Assembly (NCBI RefSeq): GCF_003610805.1
Contig: NZ_RAPF01000006.1
Span: forward strand, 124,001-188,000
DNA length: 64,000 nucleotides
Reading direction: 5' to 3'
DNA from: Altericroceibacterium spongiae
Lineage (GTDB): Bacteria; Pseudomonadota; Alphaproteobacteria; Sphingomonadales; Sphingomonadaceae
The notes under the pieces were generated by a model. The model saw only the letters and a list, made by a program, of their open reading frames with translations, had not been told where the DNA came from and searched no databases. Shown here piece after piece: positions 29,895 to 39,821 of the stretch. A program made the position numbers and the translations under genes. Position 1 is the stretch's first letter, and every line of letters begins with the position of its first letter.

Positions 29895-30581
29895 TCAGGG
29901 TGTGGGTTGGTCTTCGTCCGCCTCATCGGTTTCTACCCGATGGACATCGAGAATTTCGACCGGTTCGGCCAGCATCTGCCCTTTCAGAAACCCTTCGCCT
30001 TTTTCCGGATCGATGGCGGAATTGAAAATATTCTCAACCACATCCATGCCGTCGACCACATGACCGAATACGGCAAAACCGGCTTTGGCATCGTCATTAT
30101 CCGCTTCGGGATGGGCGTCGAGCCCTGTCATCTCACCCAGCATAATGGAAAAATCGCCTGTTGCGGTACCGGGAGCGAAGCGGGCCATGGAAATGGCGCC
30201 GCGCGTATGGCTGAGGCCGGTGTCGGTGGTCGGTTCATGCTCGATAGGATCGAGAATGCGCTTGGGGTCGTTCTGCGTGCCGCCTTGCAGCAGACCGTTG
30301 GGCTGATCGCCCCAGTTCACTTTCATCGCGCGATAGAAAACCGTGCCATCGAAACGATCTTCATCGGCATAGCGCAGGAAATTGGCCGCTGTGATCGGTG
30401 CGCGCTCGGTTTCGAGCGCGAGGGTGATGTCGCCGCGTGTCGTCTCGATGATTACGCGCTGCGTGGCGGGTTTATGCGCTGTTTCCGGAGCGGGAGCAGG
30501 CGTTTCGGCAGGCACATCCTGCGCGAAAGCGCTATGCGCGATAAATAGCAGCGGCGCGGCGAAAAGAACAAATTTAGGCAT
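29895..30581 (-). CDS. Secreted cyclophilin-type peptidyl-prolyl isomerase
   Basis: A 228-residue periplasmic foldase. ATG 30581 gives a clean signal peptide (MPKFVLFAAPLLFIAHSAFA), a Pro/Ala-rich linker, then a cyclophilin domain: ITLALETERAPITAANFLRY, FYRAMKV (catalytic-type Arg), SMARFAPGTATGDFSIML and FGHVVDGMDVV. The FDGTVFYR motif is normal, but loops between residues 105 and 140 are longer than in E. coli PpiA. The frame is open 27 codons upstream but without a signal peptide. It is divergent from the haemoglobin gene. Confidence 0.9.
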   Translation of the reverse strand: MPKFVLFAAPLLFIAHSAFAQDVPAETPAPAPETAHKPATQRVIIETTRGDITLALETERAPITAANFLRYADEDRFDGTVFYRAMKVNWGDQPNGLLQGGTQNDPKRILDPIEHEPTTDTGLSHTRGAISMARFAPGTATGDFSIMLGEMTGLDAHPEADNDDAKAGFAVFGHVVDGMDVVENIFNSAIDPEKGEGFLKGQMLAEPVEILDVHRVETDEADEDQPTP

Positions 30582-30679
30582 GGCCCGATGATGGCAAGTC
30601 CGTCTGTGACTGTCGACCGGTAAATGGGATGAAATGCCCCATTGATTCCGCACATCGTCCACCCGACATACACGCCATC

Positions 30680-31210
30680 ATGGCAGACAATTCGCATTCT
30701 GGCGGCCCCGCTCGCCTGCACAAGACCGGTTCTTCCCCAAGCTCCACAGGCGCTTCGTCCGATGCCGAAGCCGCACGCAAGGCCAAGCGCGCCATGGCCG
30801 AAACTCTGGGACTGGACGAACCTTTCATCGATGCGATGGTGGAGCGGTTCTACGGTATGATCCGGGAGGACGGGCTGCTCGGTCCGATTTTCGAAGCGCG
30901 GATTGCCGACTGGCCGGCTCATCTGGCACAGATGAAGCGTTTCTGGCGCTCGATTCTGCACAGCAGCGGTGAATATTCAGGTGCGCCGATGCGAAAACAT
31001 ATCGTGATCGAGGGGCTCGAAGAGGCGCATTTCAATCGCTGGCTCAATCTCTTCTATCGCAATCTGCGTGACTTGGGGCTGAGCGGCGAAGGGGGCCGTG
31101 TGGTGGGCGACAGAGCGCGCGCTATCGCGGACAGTTTCCTCACCGGCATTGCCGTGCAGCGTTTCGGCATATCCGGAGTCAAAGCGGGAGGAAATCTCCC
31201 GCATTTCTGA
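30680..31210 (+). CDS. Group III-like truncated haemoglobin
   Basis: A 176-residue globin-fold protein. The core runs from about residue 40: FIDAMVERFYGMIREDGLLGPIF, a Trp/His region (ADWPAHLAQMKRFW) and the proximal His117 in EEAHFNRWLNLF, as in TrHb3 proteins. The first 35 residues are Ser/Gly-rich and probably disordered, longer than usual. Roles proposed for the family involve oxygen or nitric oxide chemistry. No clear ribosome site is seen, and the start could be GTG or ATG upstream (frame open to 30629). Confidence 0.8.
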   Translation: MADNSHSGGPARLHKTGSSPSSTGASSDAEAARKAKRAMAETLGLDEPFIDAMVERFYGMIREDGLLGPIFEARIADWPAHLAQMKRFWRSILHSSGEYSGAPMRKHIVIEGLEEAHFNRWLNLFYRNLRDLGLSGEGGRVVGDRARAIADSFLTGIAVQRFGISGVKAGGNLPHF

Positions 31211-31259
31211 CTTTCGCGGATGTTTTCCGTCTCCCGCTCCGGCGTGATCGCGCTTTTCT

Positions 31260-31275
31260 GTTTACAGATGTAAAC
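31260..31275. promoter_or_regulatory. BlaI-type operator 1 with -35 box
   Basis: GTTTACAGATGTAAAC is a perfect inverted repeat with the TACA-N2-TGTA core recognised by BlaI/MecI repressors. TTTACA inside it serves as a plausible -35 box. Its centre is 21 bases, two helical turns, from the second operator. Confidence 0.85.
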
Positions 31276-31280
31276 GAATC

Positions 31281-31296
31281 GACTACATCTGTAGTC
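31281..31296. promoter_or_regulatory. BlaI-type operator 2 with -10 box
   Basis: GACTACATCTGTAGTC is a second perfect inverted repeat with the TACA-N2-TGTA core. TACATC within it lies 17 bases after the TTTACA in operator 1, so a repressor here would cover the promoter. The blaI start codon is 29 bases downstream with GAGGGA between. Confidence 0.85.
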
Positions 31297-31324
31297 ATTA
31301 AGCCGATAGCCTGAGGGAGTTGCT

Positions 31325-31714
31325 ATGAGCGGGCCGGATAAGAACCAGACCGAACGGATCAGCGACGCCGAATATGCAGTGATGGAGGCCTTGTGGAACA
31401 AGGCACCGCTCTCCGCTGCCGATGTCTGTAACGCAGTCTGCGCGGCGCGCGGCTGGAGCATTGCTACGGTCAAGACGCTGCTGTCCCGCCTTGTCAGCAA
31501 GGAGGCTGTGGCGACCGAACCCGATGGTCGGCGCTTTCTCTATTCGCCGCTGATTGCCCGCAGTGATTATGCCGGCAGTGAAAGCCGCCGGCTGGTGGAT
31601 CGTCTGTTTGGCGGCCGCGCTGCCCCGCTGGTGGCGCATCTGGCCGAAGCCGAAGCGCTCAGCGAAGACGACATCGATGAAATGGAAAGGCTTTTGAAGG
31701 AGTTGCGGAAATGA
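31325..31714 (+). CDS. blaI: BlaI/MecI/CopY family repressor
   Basis: A 129-residue winged-helix repressor. ISDAEYAVMEALWNKAPLSAADV and WSIATVKTLLSRLVSKEAV form the DNA-binding domain (about 12-70), and YSPLIAR with the acidic C-terminus forms the dimerisation and cleavage region. Two matching operators overlap its predicted promoter, indicating autorepression. Its last codon overlaps the first of the M56 peptidase gene (ATGA-type, 4 bases), so regulator and sensor are translationally coupled, as in bla and mec systems. Confidence 0.92.
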   Translation: MSGPDKNQTERISDAEYAVMEALWNKAPLSAADVCNAVCAARGWSIATVKTLLSRLVSKEAVATEPDGRRFLYSPLIARSDYAGSESRRLVDRLFGGRAAPLVAHLAEAEALSEDDIDEMERLLKELRK

Positions 31715-33387
31715 TGGCCCAACTGCTCGATTTCCTGTTCGATACGCTGCTTTATTCCGGGGCGCTTATCGCTCTGGTGCTGGTACTGAGGCGGCCTGTC
31801 GCCCGTTATTTCGGCGCATCCTATGCCTATGCCTTGTGGCTTATACCGCTGCTGCGTTTTTTGATGCCGCCTATTCTGCTTCCCGCAAGTTTCGCTCCAG
31901 CGACGGAGCCAGCGGATATTGCGCTTACGCCCGTAAAAACCGGGCAGATAGATCCCATACCGGTCGTGGAGCCGGTGGTGAGTGCGCATGGCCTGCTTGC
32001 AGACTGGTCTGCCAGCGAAATTTTGATCCCGCTCTGGCTGCTGGGTGCGGTTGGCTTTCTGGTGTGGCGCTGGATCAGCTATCGCCGGATGCGTGAAATG
32101 TTGCTGGCTGAAGCCCGGCCGGTAGGCGATGCGGGCAGGGTGCGGCTGGTCGAAACGCCTGCCATACAGTCTCCGGTGGCTTTCGGTGTGCGCGATCAGG
32201 TAGTGGCCTTGCCTGAACTTTTCATGGTGCATCCGGACCGCAAGGCGCGCGATCTTGCCATTGCGCATGAGCTGGCACATCATCGCGGGCGCGATCTTCT
32301 GGCCAATATTGTGGCGCAGCCGCTGCTGGCACTGCACTGGTTCAACCCGCTTGCCTGGTTAGGCTGGCGTGCCATGCGCCGCGATCAGGAAGCGGCCTGC
32401 GATGCGCGGGTGATACAAGGGCGGGGGCGTGAGGAACGCGCCGCCTATGCCGCGGTGATAGCCGGTTTTCCACAGGGGCAACATTTCGCACTAACGGCGC
32501 CCATGGCCTGCCCGGTGCTAGGAGAGAAGTCCATTATCCATCGTCTGCGCAATCTGACGCGCGACGATGTCTCGGACCACCGCCGGTGGCTAGCACGCGG
32601 GCTGATCGGAGCAGGGGTACTTGCCTTGCCGCTGACCGCTTCGATTTCCTATGCCGATGCCTCTTCTGTTCCGCCGGTGCCTGCTGCACCGCTTGCGCCG
32701 GATTTGCAGTCAGCCTCTGTACCGGCAGCACCGCCAGCCCCTGCTGCGCCACCCGCTTCGATGCCCGGTGAACCGGACACCCCTCCGCCTCCGCCTGCTA
32801 TACCTGCATCATACGGTTTCGACGGGGCTTTCGAAGGGCTGGATCAGCAAACTCAGCAGGATATACGGCGCCTGCTGGAAAACAGCCGCAAATCCGCCGA
32901 AGCGATGCGCGCTACCTATGCCCGTAACGGCTGGAGCGAAGACGAAGCAGAGAAATTCGAACGCGATATGGAGGTCATGCAGCGCCGTCTGGACGCAAAA
33001 GTTGAATTTATTGAACGTCGCAGTGAACGAGCCGCAGAGCGCGCTGAAGCACAGGCCGAACGTGCTATGGAGCGTGCAGAACAGGCGCAGGAGCGAGCTG
33101 AGGCAAGACAAGCGACGGCTTTTGCAAGCGCGAGTGCTGCAAGTGCCCATTCTGTCAGTGTGAGCCGGAATTGCTCCGGGCAGGGAGACAGCGTCGTTCA
33201 GACCAGTATTGTCGATGGCGGCACGGCGATTTCGATCTGTCAGTCAGGTGCCATGGCCACTGCGGTGGAGGGTTTGAAAACCGCTCGCCAATCGATCGCA
33301 TCGAATAGAAATATCCCTGCTTCGGAAAGGCGCAAAGCGTTGAGCGAGATAGACCGGCAGATTATCGAATTATCGAAAGAAGTCTGA
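31711..33387 (+). CDS. BlaR1-like M56 metallopeptidase with coiled-coil C-terminus
   Basis: A 558-residue membrane protease expected to cleave or inactivate the upstream repressor. Hydrophobic helices lie near 8-25, 38-57 and 106-122; the zinc motif HELAHH is at 186-191, with the third ligand probably in RRDQEAACDARV (about 225). A fourth helix follows near 290-310. Instead of the penicillin-binding sensor of BlaR1, the rest is a Pro/Ala-rich linker (about 318-362), a charged Glu/Ala/Arg coiled coil (about 370-470) and a small Cys-containing domain (NCSGQG, SICQSG). What it senses is unknown. Confidence 0.87.
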   Translation: MMAQLLDFLFDTLLYSGALIALVLVLRRPVARYFGASYAYALWLIPLLRFLMPPILLPASFAPATEPADIALTPVKTGQIDPIPVVEPVVSAHGLLADWSASEILIPLWLLGAVGFLVWRWISYRRMREMLLAEARPVGDAGRVRLVETPAIQSPVAFGVRDQVVALPELFMVHPDRKARDLAIAHELAHHRGRDLLANIVAQPLLALHWFNPLAWLGWRAMRRDQEAACDARVIQGRGREERAAYAAVIAGFPQGQHFALTAPMACPVLGEKSIIHRLRNLTRDDVSDHRRWLARGLIGAGVLALPLTASISYADASSVPPVPAAPLAPDLQSASVPAAPPAPAAPPASMPGEPDTPPPPPAIPASYGFDGAFEGLDQQTQQDIRRLLENSRKSAEAMRATYARNGWSEDEAEKFERDMEVMQRRLDAKVEFIERRSERAAERAEAQAERAMERAEQAQERAEARQATAFASASAASAHSVSVSRNCSGQGDSVVQTSIVDGGTAISICQSGAMATAVEGLKTARQSIASNRNIPASERRKALSEIDRQIIELSKEV

Positions 33388-33444
33388 GCGGCGCCTGCTA
33401 TCTGGCTGGCGACACAGTCCCGGCCGGAAATGCAGGTGTAACGG

Positions 33445-33474
33445 AACGGGGGCAGCCTGATCTGCTCCCGTTTT
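33445..33474 (+). terminator. Terminator after the blaI-M56 pair
   Basis: An 11-pair stem with one G-T pair (33445-33455 with 33462-33472) and a 6-base loop ends in TTTT. It separates blaI and its partner from creD, which lies 70 bases on. Confidence 0.75.
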
Positions 33475-33543
33475 CATGTTCAAGCGAAATTCACGCGGTC
33501 ATGCGCAGAAATCCGGTTTCGTTGCAACAGGGACAGAAATATC

Positions 33544-34950
33544 ATGAAAAAACGAAGCCCCGGTTTCAAATTGCTGATGGTCGGGCTGGTGGCATTCGTC
33601 CTGATTGTGCCGCTGCTGATGGTCTATTTTCTGGTTCAGGACCGGCAGGATCAATCGACCAGAGCACGCGATGCCGTGACGATGGGCTGGGGCGGGGAGC
33701 AGGTCATTTCCGGGCCGGTTCTGGTCATTCCCTATATGCATCAGGAAACGCAGATTGAAACGGTAAAGGGGCAGAGCGTTACGCACACCCAGATGATACG
33801 CGATCAGCTCTATCTCGCGCCGCAGCAGCAGGATGTGCACACCAGCCTCTCCCCTCAGACACGCTCTTATTCGATTTATAAATCGGTGATCTATGCCGCA
33901 GAATTGTCAGGCAAGGCGCGTTTCGCCTTGCCCGAGGATCTGGAGCGGCAGGGTGTCAGCCGCGATCAGTTGCTGCTCGATCAGGCGGAATTGCGCTTCG
34001 GTGTCTCCGATCCCCGCGGTTTGCAGGAAGGTGCGACGGTAAAGATCGACGACACCACCTTGCCGTTGCAACCAGGCAAGGGGCTGGCGAGCAGCGGCAA
34101 TTCGGGCTTTTTCGGCTTTGTCGACTGGAGCGGGGCTGAAACGCTCGACATCACATGGTCCTATAGCCTGCGCGGGAGCCATGGCATTGCGCTGGTGCCA
34201 CGCGGTGGCAAGACTACCTGGCATGTGGAGTCCCTCTGGCCGCATCCGAGCTTCGGCGGCAGTTTCCTGCCAGACAGCAAGGATATGAGCGATAGCGGTT
34301 TCAAAGCCGATTATGCGATTACCAATCTCGCTCTGGGTCAGTCGCTGCTGCTCAAGCAGGACCCGGAAGCACCGATGGATATCTTCTCAGGCAATGTGTC
34401 TTCGCAAAACTATTATGTCCGCCAGGCCAGTCAGCCGGGCGGCCCTTCAATGGGGGCGAGCATCAGCCTGCTCGAACCGGTCAATCTCTACAGTCAGGTT
34501 GACCGGTCGGTGAAATATGGTTTCCTCTTTATCGGCTTTACCTTTCTGGCCTTCTTCATGTTCGACATTGTTGGCGGTGCACGTGTGGCCGCAGCGGAAT
34601 ATTTGCTGACCGGCGCCGGGCTGGTGCTCTTTTTCGTGCTGCTGCTGGCCTTTGCCGAGATGATCGGCTTCACCTGGTCTTATATCGTCGCAAGCGCGGC
34701 AATTATCGGTCTGCTGACAAGTTATAGCGCGGCGATTCTCAAGGGCTGGCGCAGGGCGGGCTTTATCGGAGCGCTGCTGATCGGGCTTTATGCGCTGATC
34801 TATGTCCTGCTGAGCCTTGAAGCGCTTTCGCTGGTGATCGGTGCGGTGCTGCTCTTCGTCGCTCTGGCCGGAGTCATGTTCGTGACGCGCAGGATCGACT
34901 GGTCGAGCGTGGGCAGACAGGATGAAAACATGGCCGAAAGCGACAATTGA
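33544..34950 (+). CDS. creD: CreD family inner-membrane protein
   Basis: A 468-residue membrane protein. One N-terminal helix (about 12-32) is followed by a large periplasmic domain (about 35-330) and five closely spaced helices to the C-terminus. The GGEQVISGPVLVIPY and VKYGFLFIGFTFLAFFMFD stretches are CreD hallmarks. In gammaproteobacteria creD belongs to the CreBC regulon and affects envelope integrity and beta-lactam response; here it follows a BlaI/M56 pair instead, with a terminator between and no BlaI operator at its own start. Confidence 0.9.
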   Translation: MKKRSPGFKLLMVGLVAFVLIVPLLMVYFLVQDRQDQSTRARDAVTMGWGGEQVISGPVLVIPYMHQETQIETVKGQSVTHTQMIRDQLYLAPQQQDVHTSLSPQTRSYSIYKSVIYAAELSGKARFALPEDLERQGVSRDQLLLDQAELRFGVSDPRGLQEGATVKIDDTTLPLQPGKGLASSGNSGFFGFVDWSGAETLDITWSYSLRGSHGIALVPRGGKTTWHVESLWPHPSFGGSFLPDSKDMSDSGFKADYAITNLALGQSLLLKQDPEAPMDIFSGNVSSQNYYVRQASQPGGPSMGASISLLEPVNLYSQVDRSVKYGFLFIGFTFLAFFMFDIVGGARVAAAEYLLTGAGLVLFFVLLLAFAEMIGFTWSYIVASAAIIGLLTSYSAAILKGWRRAGFIGALLIGLYALIYVLLSLEALSLVIGAVLLFVALAGVMFVTRRIDWSSVGRQDENMAESDN

Positions 34951-34956
34951 CACAGA

Positions 34957-34984
34957 AGAGCCTCCGGTTCCGGCCGGAGGCTCT
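34957..34984. terminator. Terminator between convergent creD and zinc peptidase
   Basis: AGAGCCTCCGG (34957-34967) pairs perfectly with CCGGAGGCTCT (34974-34984) around a 6-base loop. It is six bases past the creD stop; the U-tract is minimal. Confidence 0.75.
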
Positions 34985-35017
34985 CAGGCCGGCCTCAGGG
35001 GCAGGGTCCCGACTGCT

Positions 35018-35893
35018 TTATCGCAAATCGGCGAATGTATCGCACCGGTCTTCATCGCCGGTTTGCAGCCCGACCGATAACCAGTGCATTCGCTGATCGC
35101 TGGTGCCGTGGGTGAAACTCTCCGGACTGACGCGCTGGCCTGCATTGCGTTGCAGCGTATCGTCACCAATGGCGCTGGCAGCGGTGAGGCCTTCTTCCAT
35201 ATCGCCCGGTTCGATCAGATTGCGGTTTTTGCCTGCCCAGACACCGGCATAACAATCGGCCTGCAATTCCATCCGGACCTGCATTGCATTGGCGCGCGGC
35301 GGATTTTGCTGTTGCAGGCGGCGAATTTGCGTGTCGATACCGGTCAGATGCTGAATGTGATGGCCATATTCATGCGCCACTACGTAATAGCGCGCAAAAT
35401 CACCTCCGGCACCGAGTTGTCGGTGAAGCTGCTCGTAAAAACTCGTATCGAGATAGATCCCCTGATCGGCGGGGCAGTAAAAGGGCCCCATTGCGCTGGA
35501 GGCTACACCGCAACCGGAACGGGTCTGCTGGCGATAGAAATTCAAAACTGGCTGTTCGAAACGGATATTGGCCTGCCGAAACAGCGGTTCCCAGGTGGAA
35601 TTGAGCGAATCCAGCGCGTTGCAGCTTTCCAGTGCATAATCGTTGGAGGTGCATAATTCTTCGGTGGTCTGGCCCTGCGGTCGACCCTGCATGGAAGCCT
35701 GCCCGTTATTGCTCTGCTGAATGGCGTCCATCGTGCCGAGCATTTGCCCCGGATCGATTCCGAACAGGACTGCCCCGATCAGCACGATCACCAGCCCGCC
35801 GCAGCCCAGCTTGCCGCCTGTGCCTCCGGGAAGGCCGCCGCCTCCACTTCCTCGCACCCGAATATTGGAGGGATCGAACCTCTTGAGACGCAT
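35018..35893 (-). CDS. YpfJ-type neutral zinc metallopeptidase
   Basis: A 291-residue membrane-anchored protein. The first 30 residues are Gly- and Arg-rich, followed by one hydrophobic anchor (about 32-46) and an extracytoplasmic domain. Zinc motif HEYGHH (about 174-179) and the downstream MELQADCYAG (Glu ligand) are diagnostic for the family; FYCPADQGIYLD is also conserved. Four or more Cys suggest disulfides. Physiological substrate unknown. It ends facing creD and is divergent from bdhA. Confidence 0.9.
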   Translation of the reverse strand: MRLKRFDPSNIRVRGSGGGGLPGGTGGKLGCGGLVIVLIGAVLFGIDPGQMLGTMDAIQQSNNGQASMQGRPQGQTTEELCTSNDYALESCNALDSLNSTWEPLFRQANIRFEQPVLNFYRQQTRSGCGVASSAMGPFYCPADQGIYLDTSFYEQLHRQLGAGGDFARYYVVAHEYGHHIQHLTGIDTQIRRLQQQNPPRANAMQVRMELQADCYAGVWAGKNRNLIEPGDMEEGLTAASAIGDDTLQRNAGQRVSPESFTHGTSDQRMHWLSVGLQTGDEDRCDTFADLR

Positions 35894-36005
35894 TGTGGAA
35901 CTCCCCGCTGCTTTCCGCGCTTTTCAGACAGGGCAAGGCGCATATAACAGACCATGATCGGCCCCCTGCCATGCATGTCCTTGCACCAGATTTCAGGAGT
36001 TGAGA

Positions 36006-36761
36006 ATGTTTCTTACCGGAAAACGTGCCCTTGTTACCGGATCGACCTCGGGCATCGGCCTTGCCATAGCGAGAGCACTGTCGGCCGAAGGGGCCGAAGT
36101 GATCCTCAACGGTTTCGGCGATAAGAATGAAATTGCCGCTTTGTGCAAGGAACTCGGTGCTACCCATGTCGGGGCCGATCTGACCACGGCCGAAGGGGCT
36201 GAAGAGCTGATGGCAGGGGCCGGCGATGTCGATATTGTCGTCAATAATGCCGGGATGCAGCATGTTGCGCCGGTGGAGGAATTTCCGGTCGATCTGTGGA
36301 ACAAGATTTTGGCGCTCAACCTCACTGCGGCTTTTCACACCACACGTCTGGCTGTGCCATACATGAAGGAAAGTGGGTGGGGGCGGATTATTTCCACTGC
36401 CAGCGCCCACTCCCTGACGGCATCGCCCTATAAATCGGCCTATGTCTCGGCGAAGCACGGCCTTGCCGGATTTACCAAGACCATTGCGCTGGAACTGGCG
36501 CGCAGCGGGGTGACGGCCAATTGCATCAGCCCCGGCTATGTCTGGACGCCGCTGGTCGAAAATCAGATTCCCGACACGATGAAGAGCCGCAACATGACGC
36601 GCGAGGAAGTTATGAATGATGTTCTCCTCGCTAAACAACCGACCAAACGCTTCGTTCAGCCCGAGGAAGTGGCGGCGCTGGCTGTCTTCTTGTGCCGTGA
36701 AGAGGCGGGCAATATCACTGGTTCGAACTACTCGATCGACGGTGGATGGACCGCAGAATAA
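36006..36761 (+). CDS. bdhA: D-3-hydroxybutyrate dehydrogenase (SDR)
   Basis: NAD-dependent enzyme interconverting 3-hydroxybutyrate and acetoacetate, usually linked to polyhydroxybutyrate turnover. Family-specific blocks are NNAGMQHVAPVEEFPVDLWN, SAHSLTASPYKSAYVSAKHG (catalytic Ser, Tyr, Lys), SPGYVWTPLVENQIPD and the end SIDGGWTAE. ATG 36006 follows CAGGAG at a 6-base spacing; an in-frame TTG six bases earlier is less likely. It sits alone between the zinc peptidase and guaB. Confidence 0.9.
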   Translation: MFLTGKRALVTGSTSGIGLAIARALSAEGAEVILNGFGDKNEIAALCKELGATHVGADLTTAEGAEELMAGAGDVDIVVNNAGMQHVAPVEEFPVDLWNKILALNLTAAFHTTRLAVPYMKESGWGRIISTASAHSLTASPYKSAYVSAKHGLAGFTKTIALELARSGVTANCISPGYVWTPLVENQIPDTMKSRNMTREEVMNDVLLAKQPTKRFVQPEEVAALAVFLCREEAGNITGSNYSIDGGWTAE

Positions 36762-38327
<1,566 letters not shown>

Positions 38328-38336
38328 GCTCGGCAC

Positions 38337-38582
38337 ATGGTCGAATTTTTGCCTTTCCTGCTGATCCTTGTCGGGTGGGAAACTGCCGATCCGCAAGGCA
38401 GCATGGAAATGCGCTCGACACTCGTTGAAAGTGAAGAGGCATGCGAAGCGAAGGGAATGGCTTTTATGGACCGGCAGGAAAAAGAGGCCGCCTATTCGCA
38501 AGGGCTGGAAGGCTTCCGCTATTTCTGTGTCCGGGCGCCGGATTCTGAAGATTTCGACGCTCTTTTCGAGCAGTTGAAGTGA
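38337..38582 (+). CDS. Small hypothetical protein between guaB and the rRNA methyltransferase
   Basis: An 81-residue protein I do not recognise. A short hydrophobic N-terminus (VEFLPFLLILVGW) is followed by a charged region with two Cys (SEEACEAKG and FRYFCVRAP) spaced like a small disulfide-bonded exported domain. It begins 9 bases after guaB and overlaps the next start by 4 bases (GTGA), and this tight packing supports it as real. Confidence 0.55.
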   Translation: MVEFLPFLLILVGWETADPQGSMEMRSTLVESEEACEAKGMAFMDRQEKEAAYSQGLEGFRYFCVRAPDSEDFDALFEQLK

Positions 38583-39757
38583 CACCGGCGGCCCGTCTCC
38601 AGACGGCAATCGAATTGCTCGACGATGTGATCGGAGCGGCTCGGACCAAGGGCGCTCCGGCGGATCGTCTGCTCGCAGAGTGGTTCCGCTCGCACCGCTT
38701 TGCCGGTTCGAAGGATCGGCGGGCTATTCGTGAGCTTGTCTATCGTGCGATCCGGGCCTGCGGGCCGGTTCCTGCCAGTGGCCGCGCCGCCGCCCTGCGG
38801 CTGGCTGAAGATGATCCCGTGCTCGGGCAGTTGTTTGACGGGTCTCAGTATGGTCCCTCTCCGGTCGGTGAGGATGAGCGGCCTGCAGAAGGCGGTGTTG
38901 CACCGGAATGGCTGGTGGAGCGATTGCGCGCCTCGGATATTGCCGGGGAAGAAGGGCAGGCCTTGCTGGGCCGCGCGCCGCTCGATCTGCGGGTCAACAG
39001 CCTCAAAGCGGACAGAGACAGTATCGCATGGGCTTTCGAGGTGATGCCGCTGGCCACCCGTCACGGTGTGCGGGTTGCTGCGGGGACGCAGGTAGAGCAG
39101 AGCGCTGCCTTTCGCGAAGGCCTGATTGAAATTCAGGATGGTGGCAGCCAGCTCGCCTGTGAAGCCGTCAATGCGGCGCCGGGTGAGACGATTATTGATC
39201 TGTGCGCCGGGGCCGGAGGCAAAACGCTCGCTCTGGCGGCAGCGATGGCGAATAAAGGCCGCCTGATCGCCGCCGATACGGATCGCTCACGCCTCTCGCG
39301 TCTGGCGCCGCGCGCCGAACGGGCAGGGGCGTTGATAAGCGAAACGCTGCTGCTCGATCCCCGGAGGGAAATGGAAGCGCTGGCCGCTCTTGAAGAACAG
39401 GCCGATGCGGTTTTGATCGATGCACCCTGTTCGGGCACCGGCACATGGCGACGCAATCCCGAAGCACGCTGGCGGCTCGATGAAAATCAGCTGAGCCGCT
39501 ATGTCGAAACACAGCGATATTTGCTCGATCTGGCAGTGCGGCTGGTCCGTCCGGGGGGGCGAATGGTCTATGTCACCTGCTCTTTACTGGATGAGGAAGG
39601 GGCCGATCAGATCGACGCATTTCTGACCAGGCATCAGGGATGGGATGCTGAGCTATTGTCCTTGCCCGCGGGTCGTGCCAGAAAGAGAGGGTGGCGATTA
39701 TCCCCGTTTCATGACGAAACGGACGGATTTTTCATCGCGCGTCTGGGAAAGAGATGA
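38579..39757 (+). CDS. RsmB/NOP family RNA m5C methyltransferase
   Basis: SAM-dependent enzyme that methylates cytosine-5 in rRNA. The N-terminal NusB-like half (1-75) is followed by the catalytic domain: LDLRVNSLK, IQDGGSQLACEAV, SAM site IDLCAGAGGKTLALAAAM, and the two catalytic Cys regions DAPCSGTGTWRRNPE and YVTCSLL. The start is GTG 38579, overlapping the previous gene. It is shorter (392) than E. coli RsmB (429), so exact identity as RsmB is not certain. Confidence 0.88.
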   Translation: MTPAARLQTAIELLDDVIGAARTKGAPADRLLAEWFRSHRFAGSKDRRAIRELVYRAIRACGPVPASGRAAALRLAEDDPVLGQLFDGSQYGPSPVGEDERPAEGGVAPEWLVERLRASDIAGEEGQALLGRAPLDLRVNSLKADRDSIAWAFEVMPLATRHGVRVAAGTQVEQSAAFREGLIEIQDGGSQLACEAVNAAPGETIIDLCAGAGGKTLALAAAMANKGRLIAADTDRSRLSRLAPRAERAGALISETLLLDPRREMEALAALEEQADAVLIDAPCSGTGTWRRNPEARWRLDENQLSRYVETQRYLLDLAVRLVRPGGRMVYVTCSLLDEEGADQIDAFLTRHQGWDAELLSLPAGRARKRGWRLSPFHDETDGFFIARLGKR

Positions 39758-39821
39758 TAGTCTGAGCATTCCGATGGCAGTCCCTCACCAACAATCGCTG
39801 CCCGCCTTCAAGGAGATCGTG

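Noticed and set aside
35891-36005. GGAAC upstream of bdhA as a second EcfG promoter
   Set aside because: The base run 16-17 positions downstream reads CGCT or GCTT rather than CGTT, so the -10 element does not match.
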